DNA of 64,000 nt, taken from positions 6,904,283-6,968,282 of the forward strand of contig BCJU01000001.1 in assembly GCA_001600355.1 (NCBI GenBank). The letters run 5' to 3'. This stretch comes from Meira nashicola (Eukaryota > Basidiomycota > Exobasidiomycetes > Exobasidiales > Brachybasidiaceae). Shown piece by piece: positions 30,884 through 41,213 of this stretch. Positions within the stretch are counted from its first letter, which is position 1; each line of letters starts with the position of its first letter. The notes beneath the pieces were generated by a model. The model had not been told where the DNA came from and made no database searches. It saw nothing but the letters and a program-made list of their open reading frames with translations. The position numbers were made by a program, and so were the translations under genes.

Positions 30884-33800
30884 CTACTGGGAATTGTTCT
30901 GTTGTTGTTGTTGTTGTTGTTGCTGCTGCTGCATATTAGCCCACATGTTTGCCAAATTGGGCATTCCATTTGCCTGACCTGCATTTCCACCCAAGCCAAC
31001 ATTACCTGGACGAAAGCCTCCAGTAGGTGAAGATTGTTGGTGTTGTGTTTGGCCCAACATAGCCGCCATCATTGGATTCATACCAGCAGGAGGTGCCATA
31101 GGTTGACTAGTCATTTGTGGTTGTTGTTGCTGCTGCTGTTGTTGTTGCATCAAAATGTTTTGAAGTAATTGTTGTTGCAAATGAGCGGGCAAGCCAGACA
31201 ATTGGGGCGGTAGTGAAGTGAACATTTGTTGTGTTTGAGATGTTGTGGGCAAATTGGCTTGCTGCTGTGGTGCTTGGGATTGTGGCTGTTGGGCATGAAA
31301 ATTGAAATTGGGCTGTTGCTGGCCGTTTGCTGAATTGCCTCCTTGTATAGAAGCACCGATTTGATTATGCATGCCACCAGATTGTTGCTGTGGTTGGAAT
31401 GATTGCATAGATTGATTTTGTCCAAATGTGCCAGGACTAGCAGCAGATGTAGCAGGCGAAGCAACATTTCCGAATGGCATTGACATATTGACCGGTGTAC
31501 CGGGTGCTTGTTGAGGAGGATAGGGTGGAACATTTGGAGCTGACATTGGACTTTGTGTACTCCTCCGAAGCTGATCACCGCCAGGGCTAGGAGCAGCGGA
31601 TGGACGTCTTTGATGGGATGAATTGGGTTGTTGTTGTTGTTGTTGTGGAGTACCAGGTGCTCCAGGTGAAGCAGCATTGTTTGAAATTGTCGATCCAATT
31701 GATGCTTGCCTTTGTCTCTGGATTGCTGCATTTTGAACAGAAGCCATCTGTTGTAATTGTAATTGAAGAGGTAAATTGCGGAAATTTGGAACGTTAGATT
31801 CCATATACGCAACGACTGCTTGTGGTTGCCCTGAACGATAATGAGTCTGTAATGCATTCAAATTATTGACAGCATTTTGACCGAAAGCTTGAATAAGACC
31901 TTGAAGTTGTTGTGGTGTCGGGTTGCCATTTCGTGCACCATTTGGTTGCGGTGAAATTGTCGATGGTCCTTGTGCAGGAGAGCCATTAGAAGTTGATGTG
32001 GTTCCATTAGGCAAAGGCGGATTGGGCGAATGTGCAGCCATATCTGTTGCAGCAGCAGTTGAAGTGGCAGGAACGGCTTGTGGCATTGCCAGTGTTGGAG
32101 GAAGAACAGGTGTTGAAGCTGTTGGTGTAGCAACAATATTGGTACCTGTACTGCTTTTGCGTCTATTTGTTGGTTTGGAGCCGTTTGAAGATGCACTTCT
32201 ACCAGGAGCTGTACGATTCGATTGAGCGTCTTGATCAGAAGTTGAAGTTCGCCTTCTTTTCTTTGTTCCTGCTAAATTGGGTGATGAAGAAGATGAAGCT
32301 TGATCACTTGATTTTTGCATGACATCTTCTTGTTGCGAGATGTTTGCTTCTTGATTTATATTTGGATTTGGAATGAACTCTGTAGATGTTTCGTTATTTT
32401 GACCTTTCTCCTTTGAGTTATCTTTTGTTTCGGAGGAAGCGGAACGAAGATGTGCATAAAGTTTAGGTAAAAGAGTAGTTGAGGTTGCACTGGTGATCGG
32501 AAAAGGTTCATCGTTCAAGATCGCATTTGTCTTCTTTGGACTGTTGCCTGATGGTTCAGCCATGGCTGCCAAGAAGGCTAAATTCGACTGAAGACGCATA
32601 GCAGATTCCTTGTAAATAGGATCATTCATCTGTTCTTTACTTTGTAAGTCAATACAAAGCCGTATAAGCTCCTTGTTGATCTTGAGAAGAATTGCAATTT
32701 GTGTGACGACTGTTGGATTTTGCGGTGTATCTTTCGATTGTGTTACTTCTGCGTTGTCATGATCTGCATTTTTCAAGATACCAGCCTCTTTATTGGATTC
32801 AAGTCTTGTCGCATTTTCGTCTATTTGTAATTCTGTTGTCTCTTGGGTTGGAGGATTTGATGTAGGTACAGATGGAGGAATTTGTGCTTCTCTAGATATC
32901 TGCTTAGTTTCAGAAGGTTCAGCATCTGAATTTTGTTTTACAGGAGCAAGATCAACGTCTTCTGTTATTTTTGATTTTGTCTGTATATCAGAGATGTCAA
33001 TTTGGGGTGCTGTTTCTTCTGTCTGTTGATCGTTTGATGTTTTCTCAACAGAAGATTCTTTTTCTTCAACTTCAACCTCTGGAACAATAGTCTCATTAGG
33101 TGCATCTTCTACTTGCGCTACTACAGCTGGAGTCGAGCTTTCCTTCGATTGTTCAACCTGCGGCAAAAGAGCGTTTCCAGTAATACTTGGATCACTTTCA
33201 GTCGTAGCTAGTGCTTCGTCTTTGTGGACCATTTCTGCATTATCCTCATTCGCTTTTTCAACTTGGCCTCCATCTGAAGGTTTCTCAGCGGATGCGATGG
33301 TTTCTTCCCTTGTTGCAGCAACATCATCTAAAGTGATGATCTCATTCTGGTTGGTTAAAGTAGATTCGAATTTAGGTTCATCCTGTTCTGTCGTCGTCAA
33401 TCCATCCAGCATTTGTGGGTCTACTTCTGTACTGCCCGTTCGCTCTATACTTTCAATTCCAGCGTTTGAATCATTATCAATTGTGCTCGTATCTTTCTCA
33501 GCAATCAAATCCGCTGGTATATCATTGTTCCCTTTGACAGTATCTCCTACATCCATCTGCATAGGCTCACCTTGCTTCTCTTCTTCATCACCTTTTTTTT
33601 CTTTCTCTTTAATTTGCTGATCTGCAACATCATTCTCTCTAGCGCTTATTGTATTATTGCTTTCACCATCAATCGGTATTTCCTTGGCCACATTTGCTGT
33701 TTCATTCTCATTTGAATGTGGGAGGGCGTCTGAGATTTCTTTCAATTCTTCATCATTCGATTGAGTTGCTTCAACAAGATTGATTTGATTTTCTTGTGAA

Positions 33801-34102
33801 CCATCGGTATCAATCAATTTGACTGCGAATGCTTCGTCGGAACTCTCACTTTGCTCAGGAATAGTTGCAGATTGTTCAACATTTTCTTCAATTGACTGAT
33901 CATTTGTCGCTCCAATGCTGGTAACACTTTCCTTCAAAGGATTAGGAGAAAGTTCTGGCAAAGGTAGAATGTTCGAGTCGGAAGGGATAGCATCATTAGT
34001 TTGTGATATGGAAGTACTTTCTTTATGATCATCCATTCTTCCCTCTTCTCGCATATACTCTCTCTTTCCCTCATCGGAAGTTTGCATATCGGCATCGGCC
34101 AT
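30884..34102 (-). CDS. SS18/SSXT-domain protein, Gln-rich (putative SWI/SNF-associated coactivator)
   Basis: A 1072-aa single-exon protein. The N-terminal ~450 residues are acidic and Ser/Thr/Glu-rich and probably disordered. At about 463-520 there is a short conserved helical block (ILLKINKELIRLCIDLQSK ... RLQSNLAFLAAMAE). It matches the order and spacing of the SSXT/SNH domain of human SS18 and plant GIF proteins (N-x-x-LI...Q...L-x-x-NL-x-x-LA-x-x-A). That domain contacts the SWI/SNF (BAF) remodeler ATPase in animals and GRF factors in plants. The C-terminal half is rich in Pro, Gln, Asn and Ser with several poly-Gln runs, again like SS18's QPGY tail in character though not in sequence. 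A basic segment (KKRRRTS) could be a nuclear signal. Role is inferred from the domain. Confidence 0.75.
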   Translation of the reverse strand: MADADMQTSDEGKREYMREEGRMDDHKESTSISQTNDAIPSDSNILPLPELSPNPLKESVTSIGATNDQSIEENVEQSATIPEQSESSDEAFAVKLIDTDGSQENQINLVEATQSNDEELKEISDALPHSNENETANVAKEIPIDGESNNTISARENDVADQQIKEKEKKGDEEEKQGEPMQMDVGDTVKGNNDIPADLIAEKDTSTIDNDSNAGIESIERTGSTEVDPQMLDGLTTTEQDEPKFESTLTNQNEIITLDDVAATREETIASAEKPSDGGQVEKANEDNAEMVHKDEALATTESDPSITGNALLPQVEQSKESSTPAVVAQVEDAPNETIVPEVEVEEKESSVEKTSNDQQTEETAPQIDISDIQTKSKITEDVDLAPVKQNSDAEPSETKQISREAQIPPSVPTSNPPTQETTELQIDENATRLESNKEAGILKNADHDNAEVTQSKDTPQNPTVVTQIAILLKINKELIRLCIDLQSKEQMNDPIYKESAMRLQSNLAFLAAMAEPSGNSPKKTNAILNDEPFPITSATSTTLLPKLYAHLRSASSETKDNSKEKGQNNETSTEFIPNPNINQEANISQQEDVMQKSSDQASSSSSPNLAGTKKRRRTSTSDQDAQSNRTAPGRSASSNGSKPTNRRKSSTGTNIVATPTASTPVLPPTLAMPQAVPATSTAAATDMAAHSPNPPLPNGTTSTSNGSPAQGPSTISPQPNGARNGNPTPQQLQGLIQAFGQNAVNNLNALQTHYRSGQPQAVVAYMESNVPNFRNLPLQLQLQQMASVQNAAIQRQRQASIGSTISNNAASPGAPGTPQQQQQQPNSSHQRRPSAAPSPGGDQLRRSTQSPMSAPNVPPYPPQQAPGTPVNMSMPFGNVASPATSAASPGTFGQNQSMQSFQPQQQSGGMHNQIGASIQGGNSANGQQQPNFNFHAQQPQSQAPQQQANLPTTSQTQQMFTSLPPQLSGLPAHLQQQLLQNILMQQQQQQQQQPQMTSQPMAPPAGMNPMMAAMLGQTQHQQSSPTGGFRPGNVGLGGNAGQANGMPNLANMWANMQQQQQQQQQQQNNSQ
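30900..30932. repeat. CAG/CAA trinucleotide run encoding poly-Gln
   Basis: 11 consecutive Gln codons (CAA/CAG on the minus strand) near the C-terminus of the SSXT-domain protein. Shorter runs occur at about 31118-31146 and 31627-31650. They are candidates for length variation. Confidence 0.85.
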
Positions 34103-36363
34103 ATGAACGAAAAAGAAAAAAAGGAATTGCCTTTATGCCCCTTTTGTTTGACGAATGAACGCTAGATGAATCTGAGTAAATAAAGATGATCCATATAGTG
34201 AACAAACTTATTAATCGATTTCCGTACTTTGCTTTTTGTTTTGAATGATTAAGCGGAGACGGGATGTTCAGTGGAGATAAGATAATAAAGTTGCTTTTAG
34301 GAAGAAAGGCGAAAAGTTAGGTTTGTGCTTAGTGTGAAGTTATCGTACATATGATCTGCAGATACATAGGTTGTAAAATCCATAAAAAAAAAGAGTACGT
34401 ACATCCGGATGAGCGTGCAATGCGCAAAGGGCGTACAAATAAAGAGGAAATGAGCCTTAAATAAATAAAAAAGAGTGCAATTGTGCCTCAAACAAATAAA
34501 AAGCTCGCTTTGCCTAAAAGGGCGCTACCAAAAGCGGCGGGTTTGTATAGCGCGCAGCGCGGCTCCTTTTCTTTTTTTTTGAACTGCATAGTCTACGGTT
34601 GTAATAATGTGTACAATGAATGTCAAAAAGTTTGACATATGTCATTCATTGTAAATGAAGCTGTCTGAGATGGTTTTGTCAATTTGATTTCACGATACCA
34701 ATGCTAGTAGCACACTTTACAATTTAGTACTGCACATCAGCTTTTTTTATGATTAATATATAATATGAAAAACATTCAAAATGTGTAAATTGTATTCTAT
34801 ATTTGAATAATCAAATTATGAAAAATCAATATCAAAATTTAATTTTGACCTGTTTCAGTTAATCTACTTTTCATTTTCACATAATTCGCATAATTTTCAT
34901 TTTTGACCTCCGTTTCCGCATGTATGCTTGCGATCAGTGGCAGTATGAACCGTTCCTTGATAAGTGGCATTACTGGTACCTTTGTCAACCAACACATGCT
35001 CAAAAACCACTTTAATAGGAAAAGTGACTTTGTGAGAAAGAATCATTGTTGCGGTGGTGTTAAAAGAGTATTTTCTCTTGACATAAAGCGATCATCTAGA
35101 AAATAATAAAAAGAGAAACCTTTCTTTGAAATCACTTTGGGACAATGGCTTCATCATTTTGTCATCTCAGAATATAGAGATGGTATAAATAAACTCTGAT
35201 TTTTATTAAAAAGTCATCCTGAAACACAAACGAAAAAGACGTTCAGATGACTTCATGATACGACAAATTGTAAATTATTATTATTAAATTTTCTATAAGA
35301 ATGAAAAAATTCACATATTTTATTCGTTATATTCTTTCTCCTAGCCATATAGAATGTTCAACGAGAATACACGATCAGATTACCGAATAGACATAGTACT
35401 AGATCAATTAGCAAACATTTCAATCGGACGTCGCACTTTCGGTATTTCGGTGCTGATGTTGAATATTTTAATGGTATCCTTGAAATTCTTTACACAACTG
35501 GTTCATGCTATCTCTTTAGCGTCGGCGCCGTTAACGCCAATCAGAGAAGTGAATAACTAATATTCAAAAGAGTTGTTCCTCTGCAGTCAATCAATCAATC
35601 AATAAACACAATGCAAAGAAAACCAAATTGTTTGAAGCGGCAGCGCTCTGCGCACGCTTATCAACAAACAATACATTTCAACTACATATGCACATACATA
35701 CATATAAAATTATGTACTTTGTATATCAATTGCCGGACCATAACACACATGTATGTATAGTTATAAAACACTTTTGAACTTCCTTTTCAAAAATCCAAAC
35801 TAAGGTACACGGCATTAGGTCTGCAGGTTTCACCATAATACACACACGCAGCGTTGCGAAGACGCATAGCAAACTTCAAAAGAACGACGATTAACGGCGG
35901 CGCAGCGCAGCGTACGCAGTACTTACATATGTACATTCATTCAAACAGTCAGAACACGCACATTGTACATGCACTCATATACAAAATATGAATCTATGCG
36001 TGACAACAGTGCCTGCACAGAAAACTTGAATCTAGCCTTCACAATAGCACACACAAAAAAACATAAATCTAGGCGTAGCAATACACCAGCGCAATTTCTA
36101 GCGTCTTTATCCGCGTAAACTCGATAAAAGGTTTTTGTTCCAAATTAAAACGTCATTACATTCTTCTGTCTCACATGTATATGGTGAACGTATCGGATTC
36201 AAATCAATTTTCCTTTCCTTCAACATCCTATCAAGGCTTATTTTCATCATTAATCGATTAGCCTTAATTGTCTTTTCCTAGTAACAATTTTGGCGATCAT
36301 CTCTTTCGTTCTTGATAATTTAGGTCTAAAAGGCCGTTCTTAACATTTTCTCCAAGCCGAAAA
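34103..36363. other. Long gene-poor intergenic region
   Basis: About 2.26 kb between divergent genes, AT-rich with GC-rich words (34545-34562, 35640-35660, 35893-35915) and many ACATAT/CATACATA words around 35680-35760. Open stretches at 34903-35106 and 35354-35560 show no motif. A (TCAA)4 run lies near 35588. Apart from the inverted repeat listed separately, I see no element I can name. Confidence 0.55.
34613..34652. repeat. Nested inverted repeat
   Basis: Arms 34613-34627 and 34631-34652 pair over 15 bp, except that the right arm carries a 7-base insertion (38-44). That insertion creates a perfect inner 12-bp palindrome, TGACATATGTCA (34633-34644). It could be a transcription-factor dyad or a hairpin. 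Confidence 0.7.
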
Positions 36364-38265
36364 ATGTCTCAACGTGGAAGCTTTGGAAGCACAATGACAA
36401 ACGGCAATGGTACAAAAAACAGTTATGCTCAATATCTCGTTCAACCAAATGGCGCAACACAAACATCAAAGCAACAAAGAAGAGCAGGAAAAGAATGGCT
36501 GCCATATCAAGGACAACGTCAATTGATCATCGCAATCGATTTAGGAACAACGTATAGCGGTGCAAGTTATTGTATCCTAGAACCCGGAAAACGACCTAGA
36601 ATCGAAGATGTACGTGCTTGGCCAGGTCAACCAAGTCATTTATCAAAGATTCCTTCTGTGGTGACATATGATGCCAACAAAGTACCTCGATTCTTTGGTG
36701 CAGAAGCAGAAGGAAGTGATGCAGAAAATGCTTTGGATGAAGGTGGATATCAGATACGTTGGTGGAAATTACACTTGAAACCTGATCATCTTCACGTAAT
36801 CCACATGGATGGAGAAGCGAGCGAAGATGTCAACTTAGATCCCCTACCGAGTGGAATCTCTGCTGAGCAGGTTTGCGCTGGATTTTTGGCATATATGGTA
36901 CGATGCATTGGAACATACATCTATTCTAGACTATCGAATGGTCATGAAATCTTGATGACTCTTGGTCAGAATACTTCTTATATCGTCACTGTTCCAAATG
37001 GATGGGAAATTGCACAACAACAACTTTTACGTCAAGCATGTATAGCCGCTCAACTCGTCACGCCAGATCGAGGAGATTCAATTCGATTCGTCACAGAAGC
37101 AGAAGCAAGTATTAATTTCTGTGCAATGAACCCTGCAGCAACGGGAGATTGGCTTGATAGATCTGGTCAAAATTTGATTGTTTGTGATGCCGGAGGTGGT
37201 ACGATTGATATTTCAACGTATGAAGTTACAAATACGTATCCTGCAATCGAAGTTCGTGAAAATGGTGTTTCAGATTGTATCTTGGGAGGAAGTGCTACTG
37301 TGGATCATCGCGCTATGCTTTACCTACAAGAGAGACTCAAGAATACCAGATGGGATAATGTCGAAGATTTGAGAGGTTTACGTCAAGCATTTGCCTCTTC
37401 TATCAAGGAAACGTTTATGAATGCTGAACAAGAGCAAATCTTATTACCGATCGGATCCTCTTCTGAGAATGACCCTTCCATTCGACTAAGAAGAGGCAAA
37501 TTGGTTTTTACCGGAAAAGAGGTAGCAAACTTCTTTGAACCTTCCATTTCAGCCACAGAACAAAGTATTCGACGAAGAGTGACCAATGCACAAGGAGCTG
37601 CCGTTACTGTTGCAATGGTAGGAGGGTTCAGTGAAAGTGTTTACTTCAGAAGAGAATTGCAAAACAGATTAGGAAATTTGGTGCAATTGTGCAAGCCTGA
37701 TGAATCTACGGCAAAAGCTGTTGCATCTGGAGCTTTGGTTTGGGTGATTGATGGAGTGGTGGGATCAAGAGTGAGCAGACATTCTTTCGGTATAAAATGT
37801 TCAACCGTTTTCCGTGCGACAGATCCAAAACATACTTCAAGAACTTCTAAAGCTTATGGAGGTGTTGATGGTGTACGACATCTTCCTGACGCATTCGGAT
37901 GTATCCTTCGTAAAGGTGAAAGTGGAAGGGATGATGAAGAACACGTTGCACCATTTGTATTGACATGGGTTCCCAGCGTACCATGTACGGCCAATATCGC
38001 CTTGTACGTTTATCGAGGTGATGACGAATCTCCAGAATTCGTTGATGAACCTGGATTTGAACAATTGGCAACGTTTACGATTGATATGCAACCATTCCAT
38101 TCGTTATTACAAAGATGCAAAACAGCTGATGGAAAAGACTTCTTACGAGCAGATGTTTCTTTGGCAATGCGTTTATCAGCTACCGAATTAAGTGCTCAAT
38201 GTATATTCCGTCATGGCGGTAGTTTGTACAGAGGACCGGTCACCGTTACTGCAACACACAATTAA
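36364..38265 (+). CDS. Hsp70-like ATPase of the HSPA12 type
   Basis: A 633-aa protein with the actin/Hsp70 ATPase fold but without the canonical Hsp70 substrate-binding domain. Phosphate-1 is [13 protein letters not shown] (57-69), phosphate-2 is VCDAGGGTIDIS at about 273-284, and the adenosine motif is VAMVGGFSES at about 416-425. Between them the sequence is far from Ssa or BiP. The Trp/Lys-rich stretch after residue 120 (IRWWKLHLKPDH) and the overall layout fit the fungal HSPA12A-like family. That family is much expanded in basidiomycetes and of unknown client or role. There is no signal peptide, so it is cytosolic. The N-terminal 50 residues are Gly/Asn/Gln-rich. Single exon. Confidence 0.85.
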   Translation: MSQRGSFGSTMTNGNGTKNSYAQYLVQPNGATQTSKQQRRAGKEWLPYQGQRQLIIAIDLGTTYSGASYCILEPGKRPRIEDVRAWPGQPSHLSKIPSVVTYDANKVPRFFGAEAEGSDAENALDEGGYQIRWWKLHLKPDHLHVIHMDGEASEDVNLDPLPSGISAEQVCAGFLAYMVRCIGTYIYSRLSNGHEILMTLGQNTSYIVTVPNGWEIAQQQLLRQACIAAQLVTPDRGDSIRFVTEAEASINFCAMNPAATGDWLDRSGQNLIVCDAGGGTIDISTYEVTNTYPAIEVRENGVSDCILGGSATVDHRAMLYLQERLKNTRWDNVEDLRGLRQAFASSIKETFMNAEQEQILLPIGSSSENDPSIRLRRGKLVFTGKEVANFFEPSISATEQSIRRRVTNAQGAAVTVAMVGGFSESVYFRRELQNRLGNLVQLCKPDESTAKAVASGALVWVIDGVVGSRVSRHSFGIKCSTVFRATDPKHTSRTSKAYGGVDGVRHLPDAFGCILRKGESGRDDEEHVAPFVLTWVPSVPCTANIALYVYRGDDESPEFVDEPGFEQLATFTIDMQPFHSLLQRCKTADGKDFLRADVSLAMRLSATELSAQCIFRHGGSLYRGPVTVTATHN

Positions 38266-38840
38266 AAAAACAGATTACATGTAAGCAGGATGTATACTCC
38301 CTTTTTTCTTCTTCCACTATAAACCCCATCCCTTTATATCTGTTGACTCGCAACATCATTGTGTCTTAATTTGTGCTATATACACCTATTGATTATGCTC
38401 AATCTCGATACTCTCTTTAATCTAAATAACCGATTCTCGGGTTAGCCTCGGTCACAAGTTCTGAAGTTTACATACATACACTCTAAGTGAGAGAAGGTAC
38501 GCACGCATAAATTGTGAATGTATCCTGTAGATTACCCCTCCTTTTCTTTTCTTAAAGCGGGGGAAAAATGCGTGTGTGTGTATTTATGTACGTACAAAAA
38601 GCTGCATCGGGCTCGGATTCATTTTTGCGTGCCAATGAAAGAATTACACACTGCTTTTGTGCACATCACCCGCCCTTTCGGCTAAAAGCAGGCATTTAGG
38701 CTTTCACACAAATGGAGGGGGAATTTGCTTCTTGGCTCATAAGGAATTAGCTCGCATTATAACAAAACATCATCATTTCCACGCATACATTCTTCTCAAT
38801 CATTTTCTCTCCACCACAAGCTGTCCCCCTTTTCTCGGCG
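38266..38840. other. Intergenic spacer, promoter of the carnitine acetyltransferase gene
   Basis: About 575 bp with GCACGCA (38501) and its complement (38626). No TATA box and no gene are seen. Confidence 0.5.
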
Positions 38841-41159
38841 ATGCTTGCAGCACAACGTTCATTTGGTGTTGTTCGACCGATTTCATCTGTTACAAATTCA
38901 ATTTTGCAAATCAACTCGATTCAACCTCTTTCGGTCAGAGTACAATCACATTTTCTTCAACGTGAAACTAGTAAAATACTTTTACAGCATCGACGATCTC
39001 TGCATTCAACCAAGATAAACATGTTTGCATTGACTAAATTTCGTGGTAATGCGGCTGACAAGCCAAAGACATTCTCACAACAAGATAAATTGCCAAAGTT
39101 GCCGGTTCCAAATTTACAAGATACATTTGCACGATATATCAACAGCTTAGAACCAATTCTCTTGCAAGCTGAAGAAATGGGCCAATTACCTCCTGGTCAA
39201 ACTGCGCAAACGGAATTGGCAAAAAGGCAAAAGTGGGCAGCAGAAGCTTTGAAACCAGGTTCGCTAGTACAAAAGCTACAACAACGCTTATTAGACGTCG
39301 ATCGTACATCGCCAAACAACTGGCTAGATGATCGATTTTGGCTTCAAAAAGCATACCACGAATGGCGTGTTCCACTTCTTGTCAATTCTAATTGGTGGCT
39401 CATGTTTAGAGCAAATCCAAATACACCGGCTGCGGAATTAGAAAAGCCCGAAACACCGGTAGAACGTGTTGGTGATCTGGTACCTGATGCAGATATTGCA
39501 ACCGCTTTAGGAACAAATGATTGGAAGCAGAGCGAATGGGGTATTCGTAGAGCTGCATGGATCTGTCACAGATTAATGCAATTCAAAGTTCGTCTGGAAA
39601 CCGAAGATATTTTACCAGATGCTTCCAGAGCAGGACCGTTTTGCATGCATCAATATACCCGTGTGTTTGGTGTAACACGTATTCCTGCTATTCCACATGA
39701 TTTCAATATCGAAGCAGGGTTTCCAAACAAAAATACTCATATCATCGTTTTAGCAAGAAATAACTTTTACAAACTTCAAGTACAAAACAAAGATGGATTA
39801 TTAGTTTCACCTAGTGATATCGAATTGGCATTGACGAGTATTGTGCAAGATGCTCGTCGTGGTGATGGTAAAGCAATTGGTGTACTTACCGCCGTTGGAC
39901 GTGATGATTGGACTAGATCAAGAGAGCATCTGCTATCGATTTCACCCAAAAATCGCGAATCTATCAACATTATCGAAGATGCTTTATTCAGTCTTTCTTT
40001 AGATTCTTCCGTTTTGCCGATCGCTAAGCAAAGTGCCGAGACTGCACATCCATCTACACCACCCACAGTTGATTCTCACGCACGCAATTCATCAGGAGCA
40101 GGTCGTGGAGGTTTGAATAGATGGTTTGATAAGGCAATAAGTGTAGTCGTTGAGCCAAATGGTAGAGCAGGATTGATGGGAGAACATTCACCATGCGATG
40201 CATTAATTCCAAGTATTGTGATTGATTTTGCTGCTGCCGTTCCAGCACCTAAAGTTGACGAAAAGCTCGAAGAGAATTTGCCTTACACTGCACCTTCTAT
40301 CAATTCCGCTGCAGAGCCCATCTTTAAAAAATTCGAATTCGATGTGGATGCAAAAGTGGAAGAAGATATTCAAACTGCATTCAATGAGGCAAGAAGAATT
40401 AGTGGAGAGAGTGATATTGGAGAATTATGGTTTGACGAATATGGAACGGAATGGATTAAAAAAGTGGCAAAGCAAAGTCCAGATGCTTATATTCAACAAG
40501 CTCTTCAATTGGCCATGTTCAAAGTAAAGGGATATCAAACGCCAACATATGAAACAGCAAGTACAAGATCATTCAAGCATGGAAGGACAGACGTTATCCG
40601 CTCCTTCTCACGAGAAAGTTATGAGTTTGTTCGTGCGGTAAGGGAAGGTAAAACGGAAGCAGAAGTGTACAAATTATTATCAGCAGCCACAACGGCTCAC
40701 AATCAACAAACTCGTGCATCTTCGTTCGGAAAAGGAATCGATCGTCATTTGACCGGATTGAGATTGGTTTATGATGCTACTGAAGATGGCTCTTTGACTG
40801 ATGATACAGGAAAAAGGGGAAAAGATTTCTATGCAGGATCAGAATTATTGTTCTCCGATCCTTTGTTGGGTGATAGTCAAACTTGGAAATTATCCACTTC
40901 TGGATTATCAGCAGGTGATCTCTTAGCAGGTACAGGATTCGGAAGTGGATTTTTGGATGGAGTAGGAATTAATTATTTAACTGGAAGTCAATTACTCAAG
41001 TTTGGCATTGAAACAAAACATCCTGAGCCGTATGGAAATGGTCAACTCGGGCAACATCCAACAAACACTTTCGCTCGTGCAATCGTTGATGCTTTACGGT
41101 ATATGCGTACCCTTTGTGAATCACAAAGTCCTGCACAAAGTGAAGGCTCTAAACTCTAA
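38841..41159 (+). CDS. CAT2: Carnitine O-acetyltransferase with mitochondrial leader and PTS1
   Basis: Moves acetyl groups between CoA and carnitine so acetyl units can cross peroxisomal and mitochondrial membranes. The 772-aa single-exon protein has the choline/carnitine acyltransferase fold. Landmarks are PNNWLDDRFWLQKAYHEWRVPL near 153-174, the catalytic His449 in GEHSPCDALIP, and SSFGKGIDRHLTGLR near the C-terminal CoA/carnitine site. Residues 1-60 are Arg/Ser/Gln-rich without acids except one Glu and look like a mitochondrial presequence. A second in-frame ATG (39021, residue 61) would remove it. The protein ends in Ser-Lys-Leu, a perfect peroxisomal PTS1. This is the arrangement of dual-targeted yeast Cat2. 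It converges on FES1 with a 54-bp gap. Confidence 0.94.
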   Translation: MLAAQRSFGVVRPISSVTNSILQINSIQPLSVRVQSHFLQRETSKILLQHRRSLHSTKINMFALTKFRGNAADKPKTFSQQDKLPKLPVPNLQDTFARYINSLEPILLQAEEMGQLPPGQTAQTELAKRQKWAAEALKPGSLVQKLQQRLLDVDRTSPNNWLDDRFWLQKAYHEWRVPLLVNSNWWLMFRANPNTPAAELEKPETPVERVGDLVPDADIATALGTNDWKQSEWGIRRAAWICHRLMQFKVRLETEDILPDASRAGPFCMHQYTRVFGVTRIPAIPHDFNIEAGFPNKNTHIIVLARNNFYKLQVQNKDGLLVSPSDIELALTSIVQDARRGDGKAIGVLTAVGRDDWTRSREHLLSISPKNRESINIIEDALFSLSLDSSVLPIAKQSAETAHPSTPPTVDSHARNSSGAGRGGLNRWFDKAISVVVEPNGRAGLMGEHSPCDALIPSIVIDFAAAVPAPKVDEKLEENLPYTAPSINSAAEPIFKKFEFDVDAKVEEDIQTAFNEARRISGESDIGELWFDEYGTEWIKKVAKQSPDAYIQQALQLAMFKVKGYQTPTYETASTRSFKHGRTDVIRSFSRESYEFVRAVREGKTEAEVYKLLSAATTAHNQQTRASSFGKGIDRHLTGLRLVYDATEDGSLTDDTGKRGKDFYAGSELLFSDPLLGDSQTWKLSTSGLSAGDLLAGTGFGSGFLDGVGINYLTGSQLLKFGIETKHPEPYGNGQLGQHPTNTFARAIVDALRYMRTLCESQSPAQSEGSKL

Positions 41160-41213
41160 ATAAATTGTACGTACTACATCTATAAAATTATCTATTACAC
41201 ATTCAAACAAAAA

